A DNA stretch of 37,465 nucleotides, from positions 1 to 37,465 of the forward strand of contig CAYVQF010000056.1 of assembly GCA_964454015.1 (NCBI GenBank), read 5' to 3'. The stretch is from CAYVQF01 sp964454015. GTDB lineage: Bacteria > Myxococcota_A > Bradymonadia > UBA4248. This document shows positions 25,101 through 33,750 of the stretch, piece by piece. Below the pieces are notes generated by a model. It was not told the DNA's origin and searched no databases. It worked only from the letters and a program-made list of their open reading frames with translations. Numbering within the stretch: position 1 is the stretch's first letter; every line of letters begins with the position of its first letter. Made by a program: the position numbers and the translations under genes.

Positions 25101-28100
25101 TAGCGCCGCTGGGGAAGAGGTCTTCGACGTAGATCCCACCGATGCCCTCGTCGGGGCTGGCCACGTCGAGAATGAGGTCGCGATCGGAGCGATTCTGCAC
25201 GGTGACGCGATAGGTGAGGACGTCACCGATGGAGGCTGAGGCTTTGTCGACACGCTTGTCGATGCTGATGAGCGCATTGACCGGGTCGAGGGGCAGGTGA
25301 TTGTTCTGGGCTCCGCGCTCGTGGGCGTCGCGCCCCACTTTGAAGCGCAGGTAGTAGCGCTGTTCTCCGGCGACATCAGGCAGCCCGTTGGGTACGACGT
25401 CGATGGGGGTGGGACCGAGCTCCAGGACGCCGGGCAGGGCCGGGACCAGCACCGAGGGGAACTGCCAGGGTTGGTTGCGGCCCAGGGCGATCTCGAGCCG
25501 GTAGACCCGCTCCGGCATGGGCTCGAAGAAGAACTGATAGAAGCCATCTCGGCTGGTCACTTGGCCTTGCTGTTCGCGTCCGGGTAAGCGCTCCGCAGGC
25601 ACCAAGTCGCCGGGAGCGATGGGATCGCTGTCGTCGTAGTAGACGAAGATCTGCACCCCAGAGAGGGGCTGACCGCTCTTGGAGTCATAGACGATGCCCT
25701 GGGGATCGATAGGGATGGGGACCTCGAAACGGGCCGCGCTTTCGCCGCGCAGGGGTCCGTCCCAAGGAGTTCGCGCCATCTGAGTGCCTGCATCAGAGAA
25801 AGTGTGGAGATAGAAATCGGTGGCCGGGACGATGAGGCGGTAGTTGCCTTGGCCATCGCTCTCCGTGGCGGCGAGGGGCTGGCTGGGTCCATCCACGGCA
25901 GGCACCGCCTCGACGCGGTAGCGCGCCAAGCGTGGCTCATCGTCTTGGACCACGCCATCGCCGTTGAGATCGTGGGCGACGACACCGATGACTTCGACGT
26001 AGCCTTCGGGCACGAGGGCCGGAGTGATGCAGGAGTCCTGTGGTCCACTCTCTACAAAAAGCACGGGTGAGCGGAGCTGGGCGACATTGCAGAACTCAAC
26101 CCCGTACTGTGCGGTGCCACCCTGTTCCTGGCCGACGATCTCGGCGCTGAACACGATTTCCGTAAGCTGGCCTGGCGCCAAGGAGAAGCCTTCGACGCGC
26201 AACGTGTTGCCTTCGAGGGCGATCGCGGCTTGGGGCGCCACTTCGAGGTTGATGTTGCGCAAGGCGTCAGGGACGGGATCGGTGAGGGTGAGGTCCCTGA
26301 TGGTGTTGGTGGAGAGGTTCTCGATGCTGATGCGGTAGCGCAGCCGGTCACCCATGAGCACACGATCCCCGTTGAGATCGACGGGCGGCGCCTTGGTCAA
26401 GAGCGGGGCGAATTCACCCTCACCGACCATGATGACCGTAGGGTCTTCCGTGCCAGGCCGAGTGGGATCGTCTGTGAGGCGGCTGGGGAGGGAGGCAGCA
26501 GCGACCTCACCTTGGTTGGAGAGCAAGCCTTCCTCGGTGGGGATCACCGAGAAGGTGATGACCGCGCTCTGGCCAGCAGCGATGGTTGGAACGGCCACGA
26601 TGAGGATGCGTTCGATGAGCAGCCCCGGGTCACCGTCAGGCGCATCCGTCAAGGGGCGACCGTCGAGGGTCATGGACTCTGGGACGTAGTCGGCGCCAGT
26701 GGGGATGGGGTCGATGAAGCTCACTTGCTCGAGGGGCTCGCGACCGAGGTTGGGGATCTCGATGCGGTAAGTGACCCGCTCACCGACGTCGAGCTGCCCG
26801 TTGGCGTTGGTGTCCTGGTAAGAGACCGTCTTGGTGGGGATGCCAATGGCGGGTCCGCCACCGACGACCACCACCGTGGGATCCTTGAGGGCCGGTGTCG
26901 CTGGATCGTCGGTCAGCTCGAGGATGCCGCCGGCGGCAACGACCCGCGCTTGGTTGATGATCAGGGTCCCCAGCGGCGTCCCCGGGAGGATGCGCACTTG
27001 GAAGGAGAAAGTCACCGTGGCGTCGGGCTGGATGACCCCCGGCAAAGTGTTGGGGTTATTCAACAACAGGCCATCGACGATGGGCGTCAGCCCCTGGGGG
27101 TTATCGGGGACGGCCGTACCGTTGAGACGCGTCGAGTTGGCGACATAGGTCGTGGCCGCCGGGATGGCGTCGAAGACCCGGGTCAGGTCACTGGCGACCA
27201 TGCCGCGATTGGTGACCTCGAAGTCATAGAGGATGATGTCTCCCGGGAGGAAGTCGCCGCCGCTGACGGAGACGGCGCGTTTGAGCGCCAGAGAGAGATC
27301 GGGCGACTGGTCGAGGCGCACCACGACGACCGTGGGATCTTCCGGACCGGGTTTGCTGGGATCATCGCTGAGGCGGCGCGGCAAGCCATCGGCAGAGACC
27401 ACCGCCTGGTTGACGATCTCCGTCCCCGAGGGGGTGTCATCGGGGACCTGAACGGTGTAATCGAGGCTGACCGTACGTTGGGCCTCGAGGGCGCCCAACG
27501 CGGGCGTGGTTCCAGCATTCCACTCGAGTGAGCCCGTGGGGCTGATGCGGCCACCCTGGCCAACGGACACAATCCGCACCAAGGGGGGGACAGGATCGGT
27601 GACGATCAAGTCTCGCAGGGTCTCCCCCTCACCGGCCGTGATGGTGAGCTGGTAGCGAAGCTGGTCGCCAGGCCGCACCGAGCCCCCGTTGAGATCTTCA
27701 ACGGTCTTGGTGAAGCGGGCCAGACTGGGGTAGCGGACCGTCACCAGGGTAGGATCGGCCGGGGCCGGCGTCGCCGGGTCATCGCTGGGCGTCTCGGTGA
27801 CGCCGTCGGCGCGGATGAAGGCCTGGTTGGCAATGACCGTCCCTGAGAGCACGCCATCGGCGATGGTGGCGGTGAAAGTCAAGCGCACCCTTTCACCAGG
27901 CTCGATACGCGCCAGGGCTGGCACACCGACGCCGTTCCAGACCACCGTGTCAGCGACGACCGTGGCGCCCTGGGCTTGCACATTACTCAAGCCGGCAGGG
28001 ATGGGATCCCGCACCTCGACGCGTTCCGCGGCAGCGAAGCCCGTGTTGTGCACCTCGATGGTGTAGCTCACCCGATCGCCCGGACGCAGCCATGAATCAC

Positions 28101-31100
28101 TCGAGGAGGTGGTCACGACCTTGGTCGATGTGCTGAGATCGGCCTCAGCGTTGACCACGACCACCGTGGGGTCCTCAGGTTCAGCCGTCGCCGGATCGTC
28201 ACTGCGCAGGGTGATGCCGCCGTCGGCCACGATGAAGGCCTGGTTGGCAATTCGGGTGCCGTCGGCGACGTTGGGGCGCACCACGGCCAGGATCTCGAGA
28301 ATCACTTCGTCGCCCGGCGCGAGACTGGCCAAGCGCCAGATCACCTCTTGTTCTGACACGGAGACGAGGCCTGGTCCAAAGGCGTTCACATCGAAGAGCC
28401 AGGGATCGATGGGGTCTCTGATCTCCAGGTTGGTCGCGGTCTCGGTCCCGGCGTTGCGGACCAGAATGGTGTAACGCAGGGGGTCGCCACCGGTCACCCG
28501 ACCGCCGTTGAGATCTTCCACGGTCTTGAGGGAGAGCAGGCGTGGTCCGGCACGAACCACGAAGCGGGTAGGATCGCCGACCTGAGGCGTCGCCGGATCG
28601 TCGGTCACGGCGCTCTGTCCCTGGGCATCGACGATGGTCGCTTGGTTCTCCACCACCGTCCCGTTCGGGGTCCCGGCTGCAATGGTGGCGGTAAAGGCCA
28701 CAGCGACGCGTTGGCCTGCCGCGACTTCGGGCAGGGTCCAGGTCAGCACGTTGCCGGCGATGCTGCCGCCGTTGAAAACGATGACATTGGTGAGGGCAGC
28801 CGGGACCAGGTCGCTGACGACGACATTTTGGCCAGGAGCGTCACCGTCGTTGATGATTTCGAGCTCATAACGAACTTGGTTGCCCGGCTCGAAGATGTCA
28901 TCGCCGTCGAGGTCGATCACCCGCTTGGTCGAGGTGGCGTAAAGTGCAGCGCTGGTCACGCTGATCACCGTCGGGTCACCGACGGCGGGCGTCCGGGGAT
29001 CATCCGTCGGCAAAGGCGTACCGATGTCTGGGCCTCTGACGAAGGCCTGGTTGGCGATGAGGGTTCCCGAGGCCAAGGGCGTGGCGATGGTCGCCGTGAA
29101 GGAGAGCGTCACTGTGGCATTGACCGCCACGTCACCGATATTCCAACGTATTTCCCGGGTGCTACTGTTGTAGACACCACCATTGGCGGGCACGATCTGG
29201 GTCAAGTTGGCGTCCACGGCGTCGCGGACGTTGACATTGCGCGCCACGTCGTTGCCCTGATTGGTCAGGCGAATGGTGTAGGTGAGGGTGTCTCCCGGGC
29301 GATAGCCATCGGGTCCAGGTGGCGAAACCTCTTTGGTGGCGCCGCGCAAGTCCGCCGCCGAGACGACGAAGAAGGCCGTGGGGTCACCCGGTTCCGGCGT
29401 CGTCGGATCGTCACTGGGGAAGGGCGGCAGGCCCACGACCTCGGCGAAGGCTTGGTTCTCGATGCGGGTCAGGTTGGTGATGGGTGCCACCACCCGCGCC
29501 GCAAAGCGCAGGACCACCGTCTCGCCCACGCCGATCTCAGCCAGGGCCGGGTTCGTCGCCGGTCCCCATTCGACGAAGCGCCCCACGGGGCTCCACGTGC
29601 CTCCGTCCTGCACGAAAACGTCCCTGAGGTTGATGTCGACCCGATCGCGCACCACCACATTGCGCGCCACATCGGAACCCGTGTTGGTCACGGTGATGAC
29701 ATAGCGAATGAGATCGCCCGGTTCGACGTTGCCACCATTGACATCGACATAGATCTTGGTCATCCCGCTCAGGTCGGGCTGAGAGAGGACAGAGAAGCGC
29801 GTCGGGTCGTTGGGCGCTGGGGTGCTGGGATCGTCCGTCCCCACGGCTTCGCTGACCTCAGCGCTGGTGATGAAGGCCTGGTTGGCGATCACCGTGCCGT
29901 CTGGCAGCGGCGAGACGATGTCCCCCTCGATGGTCAAAAGGAGGGAGGCACCGGCGGCCAAAGTCGGCACATTCCAGGTGGCGGTGCCGCCGGAGAGGGT
30001 CCCCCCACCACTGAGGGTGAGGTTTTGCAGGCGCCCATCGATGACATCGGTCACGGTGATGGCCGTCGCAGCCGCTGTGCCCTGGTTGACGAAGTTCAAG
30101 GTGTAGCGAATGCGATCACCCGGACGATAGAGGGTTCCGCCATCGAGGTTCTCGACCACCTTGGTCGCGCCAGCAAAATCAGGCCGCCTCTCGACAGTGA
30201 AGCGTGTCGGGTCCAGCGGCGCCGGGGTCGTGGGGTCGTTGGACAAGACGCTCCCGCTGACCCCGAGGGCCGTCAGGGTCGCCTGATTGGCCACCACGGT
30301 CCCCGCAGGGGTCGTGGCGGCGATGCGGGCGCTGAAGCGCAAAAGCACCGGTGTCTCCGGCACGAGGGCCGCCGTAAGGGCCCAAATGATCCGTCCTTGA
30401 CTCGCGTCGTAGAGGCCCCCGTCGAGGGGCGTCACGTCCACCAGGTGTGGATCGATGGGATCGGTGATCACCACGTCCGTCGCCACGGCGTCACCCGAAT
30501 TGGTCACGCGCAGGGTGTAGAGCACCTCGTCACCCGGCTGGAAAGCGCCGCCGTTGACGTCGATCACTTCTTTGTCCACGGCGACCAGGGCCGCGTTGTC
30601 CACGACGAAGACCGTCGGGTCACGCGGCGCCGGGGTCGCGGGATCGTCCGAGAGCACGGCAGCGTTCAGCTCCGCCGCCGTGATCCGTCCCTGGTTGGCG
30701 ACGGCCACGGCGAAGGGCAACAGCGCGGCGAGGCGCACCCGAACACGGACGCTCCGGCTCTCGCCCACGGCCAACGTGCCCAGGTTCCAGCGCACCGTTC
30801 GGGTCGGTCCATCGAAGGCCCCCCCATCCAAGGGCAGCACCTCGACGAAGGCCTGGTCGAGGACGTCCGTCACCACCGTATTGGTAGCGACGGCTCTGCC
30901 GTTGTTGCTCACCTGCAAGGTGTAAAGGATCCAGTCGCCGGGCTTGACCGTGCCCCCATTCTCATCGGTGTAGACCTTGGTGAAGGTGTTCAGGTCCGGC
31001 AGCGCCTCGACGACGAAGCGCGTCGGGTCAGCGGGCGCAGGGGTGGCGGGATCATCCGTCACATAGGCGGCCGTGTTGGCACCCTGGAGGGTGGCCTGGT

Positions 31101-33750
31101 TGGCGATGACCGTCCCGTTGGCCACGGTGGCGCGGATGGTGGCCCGGAAATGCACCGCGGCCACCGCTCCCGGCGCCAAGTTGCCGAGGTTCCAAGTGAT
31201 CACTCCCGCACCCGCGTTATAGGATCCCCCATTCTCTGGGACGATGTTCTCCAGCCCAGGGTCGATGGGGTCGCTGATGGTCACGGCGTTCGCCGTCAAG
31301 GTGCCCGAATTGCTGACCGTAAGGGTGTAGCGGACCGTGTCGCCGGGCTCATAGCCACCACTGCCACTCTGATTGACCACGGTTTTGGTCGATGCCGCGA
31401 GGGAGGGGCGGTTGAAGACCGTCAGCGGCGGCGACTGCAGGCTCCGGTTCTGCCCCGGGTCCTCGGCCACGGTCAGCGGCGCCACATTGACGATGACCGT
31501 GCCGTCAGGCGCAGCGGCCGCGACCTGGGCGCTGAACTGGATCGTCAGCGAAGCCCCCCCAGGTAGGATGAGGTTGGACACCAGCAGACGCCCCGTGCCA
31601 TTGGCCCCCGCGGGCGCAGGGAGGAAGGACAGGGCCGGATGCGCCGTCTGCAAGGTCACATTCTCGAGCCACGCCGGGATGTCATCGACCAAGTTCAAGG
31701 TCCCTGGTTGCGTCCCTTTATTGGTCAGGACGATGGCGAAGGCGATGGTATCACCAGGCAGGAGCTGCCCCCCATTGCTGTCGACGGCTTCTTTTCGGGT
31801 TTCCACGCCCGAGAAATCAACGCCCGTTCTGATCACGAAGACCGTGCGATTGGCGGGACCCGGTCGCGTCGGGTCATCCGTGAGCAGGGGCGCAGGCAGG
31901 AACGGGGCCTCCAAGCGGCCTTGGTTCGACACAGCGAGGCCGTTGATGTTCTCCGGCGCAACGCCTTTGGCGATGAGCTCAGCCGTGCTCAGGATACGCA
32001 CCTTGTAGCGGAGGTAGATACCGGGCTGCTGCGCGCTGATGGTGATGCCCCGCACTTCGATATAGCCCGTCCCGTTGGCTCCCCCGTTCAGAGAGGACTG
32101 GCTGGTGTCGTAGGGGCCCACAGGGATCTCCGTGAGCTGGACATAAGGCGAGATGGTGTCCTTGAAGACCAGGCCACCCACTTCGATATCGCCCTCTTTG
32201 GAGAGGTAGATCTCGTACTCGATGATGTCCCCTGGGTTGGGTTGGCCGCCATTGAGGTCCTTGTATATTTTGGTTGGCCGATTGAGGTCCGGGCCAATGA
32301 CCCGCACGATGACCTCGTTGGTCTCGATGGCCGACACCAACTCATTGGCGTTGATCTGGGCGCTGTTGCGGAGCACCGTCCCGGGCAAGGTGGTCGCCAG
32401 CACCCTGGCTTGATAAGTCACCCGCTTGTCGTTGTTGCCAGTGTGGGGAATGCTCCCCAGGTTCAGCCCCGTCAACAAGGGATTGCCCGGCAAGGGGGCA
32501 CCACCGTCGATGCGGGTCGTGCCCGGGATGAGCTCCATCCCAGCGGGCATGGTGTCCGTCACCACGACGTTGGTCGCGTCCATGGATCCATCATTGGTGA
32601 CGGTCAAGGTGAAATAGACCGTCGCCCCAGGTGCCACCTCGCCGGGCACCACGTCGAGTCGCGTCTTGTTGGTGCTGAAGTTGGGGGCCAAGCGATTGAG
32701 GCGCAGGAGCAACCAATTGACGATCACATACTCACCCCAGCCATGGGTATCCCAAGGGTTGTTGTTCTCGATGCCGTCCCCGCTGATGAGACTGATTGTG
32801 GCAGAGGTGTCGCCTGGCGAAACCAAATGCGAGACGTCATAGGTGTCGAGATCGACCCCTACGGCGTAGCCCCCCGGGACGCTGCCGTTGAAAATGTTGC
32901 CCGGATGGTTGAAGGCATTCGACAGCTTGGTGCCGTTGAAGGAGACAGCATCGATGCAGCTCTGATCGGGGCAAGCCGCCGGACCAACCATCGAATCCTG
33001 GTAAGGAATGCCGAGCTGCCAGTCACCTTCCAATGCAAAGAACGAGAGCTTGGCTTCTGGCGGCGATCCCACTCTGAAGCCAGAGATGGTGAAGGTGTCC
33101 ACGCCCGGTGTGCTGTACTCCTCGTCGATGACCCGGAAGCCATCGTAGAGAAAGACGTCGCGCTCGACGCGCTCCGAAGGACCAGAATAGACCAAGACCA
33201 AGGACCAGCCAGCAAAGCGCGCTTGGCAGAACCAGTCGACGCAGTTGCAGTTCTCATCCACCACCCCGACGGTGCCCTGCACATCGCGCACGGTGTAGGT
33301 ACCGTTGTAGCCCTGGGCGGTCTTGTGCGGCGCGAGGGCCGCCGTGATGTCGGCCACACAACCGTAGGAGCCGCCCACATGGGAGACCTGGTGGCAAGTG
33401 CCATTGGCCGTCACGGGGATGAGGGCGCCATTGGCAGCCACCAAGACGGCCGTGTTGTCTGGGGTGGGCCGAGAAGCCGACCAGAAGAGGTAGGCGCCCT
33501 CCAAGACCGCGTCCCGCGGTGTCCCTGCAATCTCTCCGCTCGATTGGGGCAGAAGGATGGTGTTGACGTAGGGACAGGTGTTGACCATGAGGGTGTTGCC
33601 CGTCACCGCCGCATCGCCAAAGAGCCTGAACTGGCGAAAGAGCAGCATGGGATCGCCCGCGACCACCGCCTGGGCCTCAGGGGCCGCCAAGCAAATCAGT
33701 GCCGCTATGAAGAGCGCTGATCCACGACCAAAGCTCACTTTGGAATTCAT
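19162..33750 (-). CDS. Giant modular surface protein: DUF11 repeats, Cna-B-like modules, OmpA-like domain, C-terminal barrel
   Basis: The product has 4862 residues, and no frameshift is seen. Approximate layout: signal peptide 1-28; a Cys-containing head 29-350 resembling myxobacterial DUF3344-type regions; 16 tandem DUF11 repeats 350-2585, each opening like DLNGGSVRPGD and ending in a [S/T][D/N]DPxxxxxxDPT linker; Cna-B-like modules about 2585-2815; a 17th DUF11 2820-2990; an SdrD/Cna-B-like module (GKVFCDANGNGYQDQGEEG) 2990-3075; an OmpA-like domain 3270-3370 ending ANRRVVL, with FlgD-like WDG segments on both sides; a Pro/Ala-rich linker 3630-3680; an Ig-like domain 3846-3910; and a barrel 3914-4862 ending RVQGTY. 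The fold suggests an adhesive or structural fibre anchored to both peptidoglycan and outer membrane. Individual domains are well supported; the overall role is inferred. Confidence 0.93.
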   Translation of the reverse strand: MNSKVSFGRGSALFIAALICLAAPEAQAVVAGDPMLLFRQFRLFGDAAVTGNTLMVNTCPYVNTILLPQSSGEIAGTPRDAVLEGAYLFWSASRPTPDNTAVLVAANGALIPVTANGTCHQVSHVGGSYGCVADITAALAPHKTAQGYNGTYTVRDVQGTVGVVDENCNCVDWFCQARFAGWSLVLVYSGPSERVERDVFLYDGFRVIDEEYSTPGVDTFTISGFRVGSPPEAKLSFFALEGDWQLGIPYQDSMVGPAACPDQSCIDAVSFNGTKLSNAFNHPGNIFNGSVPGGYAVGVDLDTYDVSHLVSPGDTSATISLISGDGIENNNPWDTHGWGEYVIVNWLLLRLNRLAPNFSTNKTRLDVVPGEVAPGATVYFTLTVTNDGSMDATNVVVTDTMPAGMELIPGTTRIDGGAPLPGNPLLTGLNLGSIPHTGNNDKRVTYQARVLATTLPGTVLRNSAQINANELVSAIETNEVIVRVIGPDLNRPTKIYKDLNGGQPNPGDIIEYEIYLSKEGDIEVGGLVFKDTISPYVQLTEIPVGPYDTSQSSLNGGANGTGYIEVRGITISAQQPGIYLRYKVRILSTAELIAKGVAPENINGLAVSNQGRLEAPFLPAPLLTDDPTRPGPANRTVFVIRTGVDFSGVETRKEAVDSNGGQLLPGDTIAFAIVLTNKGTQPGTLNLVDDIPAWLENVTLQTAHPALSFLPAPAGANGTGRLLVSNLILPGGASLTIQFSAQVAAAAPDGTVIVNVAPLTVAEDPGQNRSLQSPPLTVFNRPSLAASTKTVVNQSGSGGYEPGDTVRYTLTVSNSGTLTANAVTISDPIDPGLENIVPENGGSYNAGAGVITWNLGNLAPGAVAAVHFRATIRATVANGTVIANQATLQGANTAAYVTDDPATPAPADPTRFVVEALPDLNTFTKVYTDENGGTVKPGDWILYTLQVSNNGRAVATNTVVTDVLDQAFVEVLPLDGGAFDGPTRTVRWNLGTLAVGESRSVRVRVRLAALLPFAVAVANQGRITAAELNAAVLSDDPATPAPRDPTVFVVDNAALVAVDKEVIDVNGGAFQPGDEVLYTLRVTNSGDAVATDVVITDPIDPHLVDVTPLDGGLYDASQGRIIWALTAALVPETPVLLRFSARIAATTPAGTVVANQATLTALGVSGSVLSNDPTTPAPLDPTRFTVERRPDFAGATKVVENLDGGTLYRPGDRIRYTLNFVNQGTAAATAITVTDVIDGRLQNLTLSGGGTLSGGTATWNVPTLAAGASLLLTIEGDIVSPLPDGTVIANQAFITSAEVSEAVGTDDPSTPAPNDPTRFSVLSQPDLSGMTKIYVDVNGGNVEPGDLIRYVITVTNTGSDVARNVVVRDRVDINLRDVFVQDGGTWSPVGRFVEWGPATNPALAEIGVGETVVLRFAARVVAPITNLTRIENQAFAEVVGLPPFPSDDPTTPEPGDPTAFFVVSAADLRGATKEVSPPGPDGYRPGDTLTYTIRLTNQGNDVARNVNVRDAVDANLTQIVPANGGVYNSSTREIRWNIGDVAVNATVTLSFTATIATPLASGTLIANQAFVRGPDIGTPLPTDDPRTPAVGDPTVISVTSAALYATSTKRVIDLDGDDIFEPGNQVRYELEIINDGDAPGQNVVVSDLVPAALTNVIVFNGGSIAGNVLTWTLPEVAAGQRVAVAFTATIAAGTPNGTVVENQATIVDAQGQSAVTDDPATPQVGDPTRFVVRAGPRLLSLKTVEDLNGGRVTGGDPLRYTILVRNAGTETATNLEIRDPIDPWLFDVNAFGPGLVSVSEQEVIWRLASLAPGDEVILEILAVVRPNVADGTRIANQAFIVADGGITLRSDDPATAEPEDPTVVVVNAEADLSTSTKVVTTSSSDSWLRPGDRVSYTIEVHNTGFAAAERVEVRDPIPAGLSNVQAQGATVVADTVVWNGVGVPALARIEPGERVRLTFTATIADGVLSGTVIANQAFIRADGVTETPSDDPATPAPADPTLVTVRYPSLARFTKTVEDLNGGSVRPGDQLRYQLTITAGEGETLRDLIVTDPVPPLVRIVSVGQGGRISPTGSLEWNAGTTPALGALEAQRTVSLDYTVQVPDDTPSGTEIVNQAVVSADGLPRRLSDDPSKPGPEDPTVVVVRLDQSPDLSLALKRAVSVSGGDFLPGDIILYDFEVTNRGMVASDLTRVFDAIPAATTYVANSTRLNGTAVPDNPQGLTPIVDGLLLNNPNTLPGVIQPDATVTFSFQVRILPGTPLGTLIINQARVVAAGGILELTDDPATPALKDPTVVVVGGGPAIGIPTKTVSYQDTNANGQLDVGERVTYRIEIPNLGREPLEQVSFIDPIPTGADYVPESMTLDGRPLTDAPDGDPGLLIERILIVAVPTIAAGQSAVITFSVIPTEEGLLSNQGEVAAASLPSRLTDDPTRPGTEDPTVIMVGEGEFAPLLTKAPPVDLNGDRVLMGDRLRYRISIENLSTNTIRDLTLTDPVPDALRNINLEVAPQAAIALEGNTLRVEGFSLAPGQLTEIVFSAEIVGQEQGGTAQYGVEFCNVAQLRSPVLFVESGPQDSCITPALVPEGYVEVIGVVAHDLNGDGVVQDDEPRLARYRVEAVPAVDGPSQPLAATESDGQGNYRLIVPATDFYLHTFSDAGTQMARTPWDGPLRGESAARFEVPIPIDPQGIVYDSKSGQPLSGVQIFVYYDDSDPIAPGDLVPAERLPGREQQGQVTSRDGFYQFFFEPMPERVYRLEIALGRNQPWQFPSVLVPALPGVLELGPTPIDVVPNGLPDVAGEQRYYLRFKVGRDAHERGAQNNHLPLDPVNALISIDKRVDKASASIGDVLTYRVTVQNRSDRDLILDVASPDEGIGGIYVEDLFPSGATLHFVESSARATVWLGTQEQKVDVVTLREEIEGRTRLRFGRRFGLGHKGIDLPAGARLELGYRAQVGVRAESHKTYTNVARVRGGNGMLLSDNDTAEVRIAPDPIFDQGLIFGKVFCDANGNGYQDQGEEGVYHARVMLDTGFYAMTDAFGKFHFQAVDPGSHQIKIDTASLPYGATMSTAESKVFYMTHGLPVKVNFGVFCPEATVVSDVQVELGDQAAQEALAALQQRFVPVKGDMAAWEVEVDGEKTALMRAELSLESELTASAVVDLQEGKLDPPLSLRLVQQQGPAPSLWRVVVAEAAGGKVVHEMRGRGMPPATLTWDGTSALNGRVLEGGKAYHLWLELMGGQQEFSRSAPVPLAIAGSSHSAADLWEMDAADGPLFDRKHVPTKRLKDALAEQVHRLRPPKDHKLVIEVHIDDELAPFEAFDLTLQQAEALERYLRQSALLEATASVEFRPRGSDDPFLPSFDEESRRANRRVVLQTLAPETSPVAEAPQTSGRRVLLNDFEAPFGDDTFDFLVPRPSDGVLVVDLREEDGRRAVRAFSVSAQQEVSAATSRLKVVPDARQVEWSQGQVARPTLPAIQTENLGPTLVRLGTAGLAQEVRVKVSVPQDAPVTAWAFTVRKHDTETVIYRTEGNGRPPGEIAWDGRTTALVESGPYVAQLMVRGEGLARAYGPEISLRVVEEDEVLTLWPPAVGAFTLRVNGRVVVEDAQGAYVQEVSGQVGDAVLVDVRENDGSRWVELVHLPDPASPAPQAPPAASAEQAPDAPLAPDGALDAPLPADDGSPQTAPSDSPYPLFEEPLTGHVLPDFSPATVRRSHGAVTARPADSYVLRDDAGWLPLRGHALGLAEPLHPPRFRLLGQVGDANLLGPNDLGPQDGAAESGEPLAEQDNGAALVQTLAPHFGAGQVDDSTALVSFGAQVLDAAFSADGLIDVQSLRAEAKAGRLQVALPPVDATLSRNALAVVGQTDPDNAISINGKVATVRSDGRFALVVDLPDGPSTLVIESRDPQGNVGRLEWPVRVATVEYFLMAFADTAIGGAKTRLAGAHGHNSTRTDSVLLYGQARLYFKGRMRGADLGFDFFDAYRATVHLDTGKRAEFEAMFDTLIKPEEYYPVFGDSSDEVHDANARGKLYLLVEADSSYLKVANFMTDLKGIEHFAYTHSLYGMDLSFDKTFADDYRTEARVFVAGDSFLGDGSARLRNTFNYLRGTGGSLYYLEQANVVEGSEQVTLVARDPFTGAEVARIPQTRNVDYVVRYREGRILFKSPVPSVADPGLLTGLRPQNTRDTSGGYPLFVEVSYAYESDKDGGGTTVGAQLRETLFGKLSLGTGYVQEGRGGALAGEDYQLFGIDLSYRHSQASFAEVEYARNRSFDALAALSDDGGLSYGAFQRRDGVNEIGNAFYAKGQLELADLIDTERAQILQISGFYSLADEGFYAHRSAMDRGYERFGGAIAWNIDEANTLAWRSDGVLTQIDDLINPQPGALRTVARYGNRLTYDYRDEAHRFGAEYGIAFYDDHYEADAYQLHTSVFNYTYTGIKDLSLGIGQEFVMIADDPRLIKEVSDRFTTQLTASWRIIEDLSVEAVQRLRWNGENSTRLGLRSEVGDGTTAYIQQRLGTQAGGKHLNTTTVVGGEQRFGEDSSGRAFGEYQLDGGISGRQNRAVAGIGKMWELARGVRLDTAYERTQIFGDQKQHDSARDVLSLGFELTRFERIKVGSRFEFRYDHGSARRPQGSPCLSNGIMDSPDFCRDLHLGGFDKYQVVTLNTVDWQFNDDLTFLVRYNLALTQNLTLSTLEQIDQEATFGLAFRPVTWDTFNLLVKYTYLDHQRPLALDGYTADRTEKHVVSLIPVFELSTGTQVVAKVAWKHVISDLNSLVGEELPTVITDTLLFILRINQEFYRLSQEVSLQVAGEYRFLQQFEPLSYEHGVLLETGVVLFDHLRIGVGYNFTSFTDDIYAPEGEDAHGWFFRVQGTY
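26000..32700 (-). repeat. Array of 16 tandem DUF11-coding repeats
   Basis: Repeats open at about residues 350, 490, 650, 789, 924, 1059, 1196, 1331, 1473, 1608, 1741, 1876, 2014, 2158, 2304 and 2449 of the giant protein, a typical period of 133-146 residues or about 400-440 bp. Repeats 4-13 are the most regular, each with a (T/S)(T/L)K(x)V start, a YT(I/L)xVxNxG strand, a DPIDPxL segment and a GTVIANQAF segment. Short DNA stretches coding the linker recur almost unchanged, but whole repeats differ clearly, so the array is old rather than freshly amplified. Confidence 0.88.

Noticed and set aside
28642..31566. 974-codon plus-strand frame antisense to the DUF11 array, and similar frames at 20137-22356 and 31639-33720.
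   Set aside because: They mirror the repeat structure of the sense gene, show no domain, and have no ribosome site. They are composition shadows.
26000..32700. Regularly spaced repeats that might suggest a CRISPR or satellite array.
   Set aside because: The period is about 400-440 bp, and the repeats are coding, in frame and divergent, matching DUF11 domains.
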